This document shows, piece by piece, positions 14,065 through 26,000 of a DNA stretch of 64,000 nucleotides (its first letter is position 1; each line of letters begins with the position of its first letter). The notes under the pieces were generated by a model. The model had not been told where the DNA came from. It searched no databases and saw only the letters and a program-made list of their open reading frames with translations. The position numbers and the translations under genes were made by a program. The stretch is from the NCBI RefSeq assembly GCF_902459465.1, contig NC_047072.1, positions 15,667,776 through 15,731,775 on the forward strand, read 5' to 3'. The DNA comes from Asterias rubens. Lineage: Eukaryota > Echinodermata > Asteroidea > Forcipulatida > Asteriidae.

Positions 14065-17000
14065 TAATTACTGCAGGTCGTTGTTTGGGTGACATTGGAG
14101 CACCTAATCTATCTACAGTAGCATTACATTGTGATGAAGCTGAGAATGTTGCTAGTTACACCACTGCCTTGAAGGTGTTTGCTAAAGATCCAATCATGTC
14201 TAGGCATGTTGTTATCATTCATCTACTTCAACAGTATCTCTCAGATCCAAAGTAAGACACTCCAATTATCATTCATCTACTTCAACAGTATCTCTCAGAT
14301 CCAAAGTAAGACACTCCAATTATCATTCATCTACTTCAACAGTATCTCTTAGATCCAAAGTAAGACAATCCAATTATCATTCATCTACTCCAACAGTATC
14401 TCTCAGATCCAAAGTAAGACAATCCAATTATCATTCATCTACTCCAACAATATCTCTCAGATCCAAATTAAGACAATCAAATTATCATTCATCTACTTCA
14501 ACAGTATCTCTTAGATCCAAAGTAAGACACTCCAATTATCATTCATCTACTCCAACAGTATCTCTCAGATCCAAAGTAAGACAATCCAATTATCATTCAT
14601 CTACTCCAACAGTATCTCTCAGATCCAAATTAAGACAATCAAATTATCATTCATCTACTTCAACAGTATCTCTTAGATCCAAAGTAAGACAATCAAATTA
14701 TCATTCATCTACTCCAACAATATCTCTCAGATCCAAATTAAGACAATCAAATTATCATTCATCTACTTCAACAGTATCTCTTAGATCCAAAGTAAGACAC
14801 TCCAATTATCATTCATCTACTCCAACAGTATCTCTCAGATCCAAAGTAAGACAATCCAATTATCATTCGTCTACTCCAACAGTATCTCTTAGATCCAAAG
14901 TAAGACAATCAAATTATCATTCATCTACTCCAACAGTATCTCTCAGATCTAAAGTAAGACAATCAAATTATCTTGAATTACTAGGAAGACATGAGACAAA
15001 TGAATCTAATATTAACGGTCTCCCACTCCTGGTTTGCTAGACTAAAGAAAAAGAGTACTTGAAAAGCCTTTCTCAGGCAACTGGAACCACAACTGTGCAA
15101 CAAGGGTGTGTTTTTTCTTTCATTATTTTCTTTCAACTTCGATGACCATATTTTCACAGGTGTGATTTATCACACATGTTGAAATACACCAAGTAAGGAT
15201 ACTGGTCGTTGACAATTAGCAAAAAGATACCCTTCATTTATTGTGTGTGGAGTGTGGGAATGTGCATTTAGTTCCTGGCACCCTGGAATGAAGGAATCAA
15301 CAAAATAGTGAGACTGCTGAAATGAGAGCCAAGATAACTCAGTTGGTAGACATCATCAATGATCCAAAGGTTGTTGGACTAAACACTACTCTGGTCAAAT
15401 GTTCTTCCTAAAAACCCAAATTAGTTACTTACATGTACCTGTGTATTCTTTCATTCACAGCGTTGATATAGTAGAAGCCGCAGCCAACTGCTTAAAGACT
15501 GTACTAGCAACAAACTCAGGACAACGATGTCATGAGAAGTACAAAGAGAAAAACATTGATAAACTCTTTGGTTATCTACAGCCGTTCAGACCGAGCAAGA
15601 GAAAGGTATTCAGTACCCAGGGCCCAATCTCATACATTGATAAACTCTTTGGTTATCTAGAGCCATTCAGACCTAGCAAGAGAAACCTATTCAATCCCCT
15701 GGGCCCAATCTCATACATTAATAAACTCTTTGGTTATCTGCAGCCGTTCAGACCTAGCAAGAGAAAGGTATTCAGAACCCAGGGCCCAATCTCATACATT
15801 GATAAACTCTTTGGTTATCTAGAGCCATTCAGACCTAGCAAGAGAAACCTATTCAGAACCCAGGGCCCAATCTCGTACATTGATAAACTCTTTGGTTATC
15901 TAGAGCCATTCAGACCTAGCAAGAGAAAGGTATTCAGAACCCAGGGCCCAATCTCATACATAGATAAACTCTTTGGTTATCTAGAGCCATTCAGACCTAG
16001 CAAGAGAAAGGTATTCAGAAACCAGGGCCCAATCTCATACATAGATAAACTCTTTGGTTATCTAGAGCCATTCAGGCCTAGCAAGAGAAAGGTATTCAGA
16101 ACCCAGGGCCCAATCTCATACATTGATAAACTCTTTGGTTATCTAGAGCCATTCAGGCCTAGCAAGAGAAAGGTATTCAGAACCCAGGGCCCAATCTCGT
16201 ACATTGATAAACTCTTTGGTTATCTAGAGCCATTCAGACCTAGCAAGAGAAAGGTATTCAGAACCCAGGGCCCAATCTCATACATTGATAAACTCTTTGG
16301 TTATCTAGAGCCATTCAGACCTAGCAAGAGAAACCTATTCAGAACCCAGGGCCCAATCTCATACATTGATAAACTCTTTGGTTATCTAGAGCCATTCAGA
16401 CCTAGCAAGAGAAAGGTATTCAGAACCCAGGGCCCAATCTCATACATTGATAAACTCTTTGGTTATCTAGAGCCATTCAGACCTAGCAAGAGAAAGGTAT
16501 TCAGAAACCAAGGCCCAATCTCATACATTGATAAACTCTTTGGTTATCTAGAGCCATTCAGACCTAGCAAGAGAAAGGTATTCAGAACCCAGGGCCCAAT
16601 CTCATACATTGATAAACTCTTTTGTTATCTACAGCCGTTCAATAAATTCGCTCTGGGCTTACTAACTCAAGATAATGTAAAAGAATTCAACATTTTCTTT
16701 TGTATGCTTTCAGGTTCAGGGGTGGGTAGGAGGGGTCCTGAAATAGTGTACGGTCTGTACTTTTGTGAAAATGTTGATAATTGTGAACAGCCTGATGATA
16801 GCCTTTGTAATGGTGCTTATATTTATGATTTATTGACAGATAACCCACAAACCAGCACTCCCGCCTTCAGCCGCTACCTTTGAGAAGACCATTGGAGATC
16901 CGTTACTATGGCAGCCAGTTAGTAGTAACCATGGTGATTGGGTGAGGAATCTGACTGTTGCGTTGATTAGGAGTGGTGGAGTGAAGGATGAGATTCTACT

Positions 17001-20000
17001 TCAGTTGCAACCGATCTGTACAGTCAAGGTATTCAACAATCCCTTCCCTCCTCTCTCATGATCAGGAAATGTGTTTCCCGTGATCAAATTATCTCAAGAG
17101 AATAGTTAGATAATATAAGTCTGTATCTAGAAATGGGTCTGAAGCATATTCATATCCCAAGAAAATAAAGCCTCTTCAAACAAGACATTTATGAGTAAGA
17201 TTTGAATAATGTTTGGTAGAATGACTTGCTTCATCCAAAGTGGCCGCTCAAGTTTGACTTCCCGTCACCACTTGATGTTGGATGACGTCTTTTCAGCCAC
17301 AATTTCCTCAACTGAATAACAGTGTATGTTTAGGAACTAGCCTCTTTTAAGTACTATAATTTGACGAGCAGGCTATCAATTTTAGAACAGTGTACATTTT
17401 GAAGCTGAGAGACGAAGCCTTATTCGATTAGGGATTGCCCTTGTGTCTATAAATACACTGCAAAAACTGGGGTGTTCAATGTGCCACATATATCCCACAG
17501 AGAGAAACAAAGTTTACATCAGTGGGTGTTAAAATCACATCAAATCACCTTTTGGTGTAAATTTGGATTCTTCCTTCGGTATTTCTATGTGTCAACACCT
17601 ACATTATATTTAAACCATCTCTTTGATTGTTTTGTTTTTCTGATTAGGTTGAATTTGCAGAGAGAGTCTTACCCTATGTATTCCATGACATCTTGAGTCT
17701 AGGTATTGATAGATTCAGACAGGTTTTATCACATGGTGTGGAGACAGTCTTCTCTAGTCATTGTCAAAGTACTAGTAATAGTCGAGCACCTACACCAGTC
17801 CCCTTCCACGGTAAGACACCATTTTATGACATCTTGAGTCTAGGTATTGATAGATTCAGACAGGTTTTATCACATGGTGTGGAGACAGTCTTCTCTAGTC
17901 ATTGTCAAAGTACTAGTACAAGTCGAGCACCTACACCAGTCCCCTTCCACGGTAAGACACCATTTTATGACATCTTGAGTCTAGGTATTGATAAATTCAG
18001 ACAGGTTTTATCACATGGTGTGGAGACAGTCTTCTCTAGTCATTGTCAAAGTACTAGTAATAGTCGAGCACCTACACCAGTCCCCTTCCATGGTAAGCCA
18101 ACAGTCTAATCAACTTAGACCTTATGCACATGCTGTCTTTCAAGTAGGGCGCCCTAATCACTAATTTTTCACACTGTGTACTACCATCTTCTCAAACTGG
18201 TAGAAAAGGCTATTGCCCATATAAAGATATCTGAGTAGGTCATCAGATGATATTTGCTTCATAAATGTTCCGTCATTTGTTGGGTTTTTCCCTGATAATC
18301 CTTTTTTGAACTTTCTTGAAAGAAACTACATTGAAACATTGAAACTACATTCATAAATACCTAAGACAACTTATCCATTCTGATTGGTCAAGAGGCCATC
18401 ACGTGGGGGTGTTTGAACGGATGATATAAAAAGTGTTGAAACATGGATGTGACACGCCAGCTTGCACCTGTGCTTACAAGACAGTTTCTTCATTCCTATT
18501 GGTCGAGAGCAACGGCGTGAACAGTTGTGCCACATCACGTGATACGCGCGACGTGCACAGCAATCTCCTTTTAAGGAGTTGTTTACCCGAGGGCCTTACC
18601 ATTTCATAGCTGGAGGGGCGTTGCGTTGAAAGAAATCATTGAACAACTATAATTTTTGCATTTATTTTACTTTTTGACCAAAAAGTGTTGATGTTTTTTT
18701 GAACGAAAAGGTATTTATGAATGGGAATCAAAATGTGTTGAATCAGTTTTCAACTAATGGTTTAAACCCGCCGAGGCCTGGTTCTTGATAATTTACCTAG
18801 ACTTCGTCTCGGTAAAATTATCAAGAACCAGACCTCGGCGGGTTTATACTACTAGTTCAAAACCTCTTCACCACACATTGATTCCCTTAATGAAACTACA
18901 TTGAAAGATAGCTGATGTGATTCCTGTGTGTCATGTTGGGTGTTATGCGTTTATTGCAGATGCGTCTTCAAGTCAACTAGGTCAAAGGTCAATCCACACT
19001 CTTCTTGATGTCATGTACTACTTGAGAACACAAGAAAGACCAACAGGAGGGTAGGTCATGACCTTTCAACTTTGACATAGGTATTGAATCTGACTTGGGT
19101 CATTGATACCAGCTCTGATTGCCATACTCAAACTTCATGTCATTGCACACCATGGAACTCTCTTAATACTGCCTTGTAAAATGCATAACTCTGCTGGCTG
19201 GATAACAAAGACTTCTGCTTGACGCAGCATTATAAAGCTTGGATGTACGCTTTTAACTGGTGCACTAAGCTTTACAAACATACAATCTGTGGCTGTATTT
19301 AAATTGGGTGCTGCAGCTACAGCTATTGGAGACTTTTTCTTACAGTGTCTTGTCATCAAGTCAAATGCAAGTATATTGTCATTTATGTCGCTGACTTATT
19401 GACCTTTCTTTGCTCATAGGCGGAGTAAGAGCACAGCATGGGATAATAACTTCTGGCTTGACGTCAACTACTTGCTAGCAGCTAAAGCAGCACAGAATTG
19501 TAGAGCACACTTCACCTGTTTGCTGTATACTGAAATATGGTGTGACGTTCAGAGGTAAGTGTATCCATCAATACAACTATTTGTAACCTGTATTCCCTGG
19601 GCCATTGTATGTCTTTGCAGCGTTCTGCTTTTCAGTGGTCCGTGCGTCAAATTCTAGCGAAAACACATAAGGACCAGTCAGAATTCTCCAGCCAGCTAGT
19701 TTAGTAATAAAAAGCTTTTCAATTTAGTATGAAATGTGGACTAGTAAAAACGCTATTGGACTAATGAGACCGTAGTGAAACTGTTCACTAAGTAAAGATT
19801 CAGATAATCCTTGTTTTGTATGTATTTTCAGGTCCCAGCAAGGATCTATTGGTTCTAGTAGATCCTGTAGCCAGTTACTAAATCAACCTTCAGATATAGA
19901 ATCTCTCAGTGTACTGTCTAATGAATCCCATATTAACATACAGAGTCAGATAACCCTTGCTTTGTATGTATTTTCAGGTCCCAGCAAGGATCTATTGGTT

Positions 20001-23000
20001 CTAGTAGATCCTCTAGCCAGTCACTAAATCAACCTTCAGATATAGAATCTCTCAATGTACTGTCTAATGAATCCCATATCAACATACAGAGTCTGCTGCT
20101 AGAGGCTTATAGTAGTATTGGTGAACCTGATGGGGTGTATGGATGTGGAGCTGGGAGACTCACTGATACATGTGCAAGGTTTGTCTGCTCACTTTCATTT
20201 CATTTATTCATTCGGGTTGTGAAGCCAAGGACTCTCAGAAAAGCAAACTTCATCACTGTACTAGCCAAGAACCCAATGGAGAGAAGACAAAGAATGAAGT
20301 TTCAGTTTAAGATGTGGCAGGAAAACCCCAGAGGATTATTCCAGGGAAAACCCACGCAGTCAGGTAGGGACTGAAAACCACCTCCACATAGTGCCCCTGG
20401 TGGGATATGAACCAGGGTCCTAGAGGTGGAAGGCGAGGCAAAATACCACTACTGACAGTCAGGTAGGGACTGAAAACCACCTCCACATAGTGCCCCTGGT
20501 GGGATATGAACCAGGGTCCTAGAGGTGGAAGGCAAGACAAGATACCACTACTGACAGTCAGGTAGGGACTGAAAACCACCTCCACATAGTGCCCCTGGTG
20601 GGATATGAACCAGGGTCCTAGAGGTGGAAGGCGAGGCAAGATACCACTACTGACAGTCAGGTAGGGACTGAAAACCACCTCCACATAGTGCCCCTGGTGG
20701 GATATGAACCAGGGTCCTAGAGGTGGAAGGCGAGGCAAGATACCACTACTGACAGTCAGGTAGGGACTGAAAACCACCTCCACATAGTGCCCCTGGTGGG
20801 ATATGAACCAGGGTCCTAGAGGTGGAAGGCGAGGCAAGATACCACTACGCCAACTCAACAATCAACATTTATTTTCATACAAACACAATTAACAAATACA
20901 AACAGAATTGTACAATACTGAAAACTGTATGAAAGTACCATTTATCCCTCATCATTGCTGTTCTTGTCCATACTATTCCTGGATAATGCCAATTATTATG
21001 TCATCCCTTCATCTTCTTGTTTGTCTGCCTCTTCTTTTTTTCCCTGTCCTTGTTTCCCTGTTCTTGTTTCCTTCATCCGTCTTGCTGTCCATCCGGCATT
21101 CTCTCTGTCTTCCTGTAGGAATCCTACAGGCAGTGCTTTTTCTCCATTTGGTCATTTAATTTTCCTTATGATGTCTGTAACTCCAGTTTTGTTCGCATTT
21201 CTGTACATATTATGTGACCTTTCGTCTGACAAATTAGAAATGTCTACAAATTTAAAGATCTTTGCCTGTTAACATAAAGCTGCTGAAGCAGACATTAACG
21301 TTTAACAATTTCTGCTCAGCGAAAATGTATAGTATGCTTAGCATTATTTGTTTGTGCTTGGTTACTTTTGTGCTTGATGAAATTGTGCGCAGAAAGTAAA
21401 TGTCTAAAATTTAAAGCGACTTTCATTGATTGATTCGTACTTGGTGTATGTTGTAGGATCCACACGTATGAACATGAAGGTGACTGGGATAAAGCACTGA
21501 GTGCGTATGATCTGAAACTTCATTCTAAATCAACCCACACTGGACAGGAAGAGATAGGAATCCTACAGGTAAGAATTGCATACAATGGACATACTCTCTA
21601 GTAAAGTTTGCAGTGACATCTTGTAATCATAGATAGGAATCCTACAAGTAAGTATTGCATACAATGGTCATACATACTCTCTAGTAAAGTTTGCAGTCAC
21701 ACCATGTAATCATTTCTCTCTTTCAATTGAGGTGGTTCTGAAAAAAGCCCCAGTGGTTTCTAGTATGGTCTTATCATCTTCTATTCTCCTGAAGATCATC
21801 AGAGCATACTGATCGAAACGTCAAGTTGCTTAACCACTGTTTCTATACAGAATCACAACAACTCATTCATGATTATTACATAGTGTTACTGCAAACCTTG
21901 TTAGATTAATACAAATTTTAGTTTAACTTTTGTTCACAACACTGGAAATATTTGCGTACCTGTAATTATTGAGTGAAACTCTGGTTTTCATCAGCAGATT
22001 GACTTGGTTTATCAATCAGTGACATTGCGGATATGTGATCCATTCATAGGCCCTTTAAGGCCACGGCTTCGGCTTTGGATTAGGCTTGAGGGTCTCTCGT
22101 CTGAATCCCAAAGCATGCTGCGCAATTGTCAAAACAACCGGCGGGGCCAAGCTAGCCTGAGCCTAATCCAAAGCCAAATTAATTTTTCGGAAAGGGCCTT
22201 GGACTCCTGGGTGTTTAAATTGATCTTGTGTTGTTTTTATTGGCAGGCGATGCAGAATAAAGGTCTAAGCCACATTCTAAATGTCTACCTTCATGGTTTA
22301 CGATCAGAACAAGTCGTCATTGGTCCTGAGATGGCTGAGTTTCAATATGAAGCAGCATGGAGGAATGGACAATGGGATCAGGAACTAGACCATTCGCATC
22401 AGACTCAATCCACTGGTTATCATCAATCCATATTCACTGCGTTATCATGCCTAAGGGATGATGAGGAAGAATCATTCCAAATGGCCCTGCAACATGCACG
22501 ATTAGACACAGTCAGGCAGCTATGTAATGTCAGTATGGAGAGTGCTTATAGTGTGTACCCGATGTTATCCAGGTTACAGGGCCTTACTGAGATGGAGGAC
22601 TTTGGATCTGTGTTGCTTGAGTAAGTTTCAATCTTTCGGTGAAATGTACAGTTGCCTTCCCTAAATTTTGTTCAACTCTATCCCAATGTGTGTTAAGCTC
22701 TGTATACTATTTTGCTACTACATGTTTAAACATGGACACATGATCTCCTCTTGACCAATCAGGAGTGAATAAACTGTCTGGAGTATTTGTAAATCAGAGT
22801 TAAGTGGATCAGGCTATGTCTGTATTGGCAGCCCTGGCTTAGGCTGGTTTACCATGTCATTATGCGTTGAAGTCTAGGATGGCTTTAGCAACAGTCGTAT
22901 CTTAGGCTGGTTTACCATGTCATTATGCGTTGAAGTCTAGGATGGCTTTAGCAACAGTCGTATCTTAGGCTGGTTTACCATGTCATTATGCGTTGAAGTC

Positions 23001-26000
23001 TAGGATGGCTTTAGCAACAGTCGTAGCTGTAGCCAGAACTGGCAATTTGGATACAGCTTTACTATTTTTCATAGCATCTTTTATGAATAATGGTTTTTGA
23101 CTGGCACACCCTAAACAAAGATACTAACAAAGTAGAGAGACCACTAACATTAGCTCAGTTGGTAGAGAACTGGCACAGTAATTTGGAGGTTGCAGGTTCA
23201 TATCCCACTCTAGTCAATTTGTCTTTGTTCAACCCCAAATGCTTAATATTGAAGCGGTCACTTGTGACTAAACCTAAGTCCCACTGCTTATTCAACCCCA
23301 AATGTAATAAATAATGTGACTGTATTTCCTGATCTATTGTTGATTACAGGAACAGTCAGCCAATGTTAGTGCTTCACAGCTGGAGTTCTCAACTCACCTT
23401 AATGGATAATGACTTTGAGTTTTGTGAGCCAACCCTTGCCTTAAGGACCGTGTTACTTCAATTACTACTAGAGAGGAATAATGAGACTAGTTATATACAG
23501 CAAGCCTATGAAGGACTCGTCACACATCTTAAGAATTACACTCAACTAGCTCGGAAAGCAGAACGCTTCCAGGTATAATCAGACTGTCATTCATTTAAAG
23601 GCACTGAACACTATTGGTAACTACCAGTACTCAAAATAATTGTTAGAATACAAAACTTACTTGGTAACGAGCAATGGAGACTGTTGATACACATGTAGTA
23701 TACAACATTGTTAGAAACGGCTTCTCTGAAGTGACAAAGTTTTTGAGAGGGTTTACCACAAGGTGTAAACTTCCTCATTGCAACTAACCTTTTCAAACTT
23801 GTATCAAAGTTGTCAATCTTAGGTTGAGGTGACTCTATTCACTACTTTCAGTGGTGGGCAGGGGACCTTTGAAAGTACTGGTCTCTCTCTCTCTCTCTCT
23901 ACCCGTTATGTATTTAAAAATGAATTTAAGGTGAATAAATAAATGAAATTGAAAACTTTGGATGTACTTTGTGTTTAGATTGCAGAGAAAGCCTTAGCGA
24001 CGCTACAGTGCTTAGATAGACCATCTGATGTACAGAGTGATCCATCATGGTGGAGATTGATTGAAGAAGCGAAAGTTTACTGGACTAGAAATGAGAAGAC
24101 TACTGCTATGCATCTTATTAAAGCACTGTTAGACAAGATCAGTAGGGTACGTGCAATTAATAATAATAATAATAATAATAATAGTAATAACAATAATTGT
24201 GGCTTCTTATATAGCGCACATGTCTGTCACCCAGTGAGGCTCCTGGCGCTGTAACATACAGTATTTCCTGCCAGATGTGGGACTGAGTTGTGAATTATGA
24301 GACCTAATTCTGAAAGCACCATGTAATGCTTTACAAGATGCTGTGGCGCAATTTGCTGCCGATCGGACCAGGAACAGCGTGCGAACCCCTTCTCTTTTCA
24401 ATAAGTGCACTGGGTTCTTTTACATGCGTTACATAACACATGGGACCAACGGCTTAACGCCCCATCCGAAGCAATGGTTAAGTGTCTTGCTTAAGGACAC
24501 AAGTGCCACGGCTGGGGATTCGAACCCACCCTCTGCTGATCAGAAACACCAGAGTTTGAATTTGGTGCTCTTAACTGCTCGGCCACGACACTTCGAATTA
24601 TTAGTATTATGGTGTTGCTGGTAATTAAACCAAGGATGCCTCACTGCAGCTTGCAAGTCTGAGGAAACTTACAAACAAGAGTGCTTGCTACGTGAACCAT
24701 AAACACAGGGGGTAAACCCTACTCTTCCATGTTAATTGTTGTGGGTTCTTTTCAATCACTACCAAACTAAGTGCATGGGACTTACAGCAACTAAGGGAAA
24801 AACAATTACGATTGGTGTGGGGTAAAACACCAAAGTAACCTTTATTTTATTGCTACTTCATGGCATTTTCTTTATCCTTTTGATTCTCCCAGATTCACAC
24901 CCAAGACCCCGTGGCAGAGTCCCTTCATCCAGAGGTTCTGACAATCTTTGGTAACTGGCTGGCTGATACATGCTCAGAAAGTCCTAATGTCATTATTGAT
25001 AAGTATATGGAAAAGGTGATTACCAATGACCAGCCCTCGATTTCACCAAACTCTTCGTAACTCAGGATTACTTTTAAGGACATAGGACGAGTTATGTTCC
25101 GTATCCGGGACGTTAGGACGCATTGAACCCATCCTAAGTTGGGACGGGTTACTCGTCCTAACTCGAGATAGGATTAATCCTAGCGTTTCGTGAAATCGGC
25201 TGCAGTACAACTACTTACTAAGTAGACCATTATTTTAAACACCTCTTTATCAGAAAATAAAAAATTTTATTCACCCCTTCAAGTCAGTATTTATATTTGA
25301 AAACAAATTGTACCCACTTGCAGAATTACTTTTGACCTTCCCCCCCCCCCCCCAAAAAAAAATGAAGAAAATACGAACTTGTTTCGGGCGTTACAAAAAG
25401 TCTGCTGCAAGTCTTTCAAAAACATTAAAAATAGAGTATAAACGTGTGATCCGGTGTGTAGTGGTTAAGGAGCCAGTCATTAATAATATCAATCAGATGG
25501 CATTGTGGCTAAGCAAATATTGTTGACACTTAGCAGCTTATTGTATATCTCTTTGTTTGGTGTATATGCAGGCAGTTGACATCTATGATACTAGGAGTGA
25601 TACCAGTGCTCTAGCTATCAATGCTCATCTATCCCTGGCTCGTTTTGGCTAAGCAAATATTGTTGACACTTGGCAGCTTATTGTATATCTCTTTGTTTGG
25701 TGTATATGCAGGCAGTTGACATCTATGATACTAGGAGTGATACCAGTGCTCCAGCTATCAATGCTCATCTATCTCTGGCTCGTTTTGGCTAAGCAAATAT
25801 TGTTGACACTTGGCAGCTTATTGTATATCTCTTTGTTTGGTGTATATGCAGGCAGTTGACATCTATGATACTAGGAGTGATACCAGTGCTCCAGCTATCA
25901 ATGCTCATCTATCTCTGGCTCGTTTTGGCTAAGCAAATATTGTTGACACTTGGCAGCTTATTGTATATCTCTTTGTTTGGTGTATATGCAGGCAGTTGAC

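Noticed and set aside
15399..16883. 494-codon open frame of repeats on the plus strand
   Set aside because: It is exon 13 read into the 81-bp array; the frame meets exon 14 out of phase and stops. Reported as a repeat with possible alternative donors, not as a separate gene.
20307..20861. 184-codon minus-strand frame of 33-residue repeats
   Set aside because: Arises from a 99-bp SINE-head unit that happens to be a multiple of three; no domain, start context or splice support.
23145..23220. Possible tRNA gene (TAGCTCAGTTGGTAGAG)
   Set aside because: No complementary acceptor ends and a shared SINE tail.
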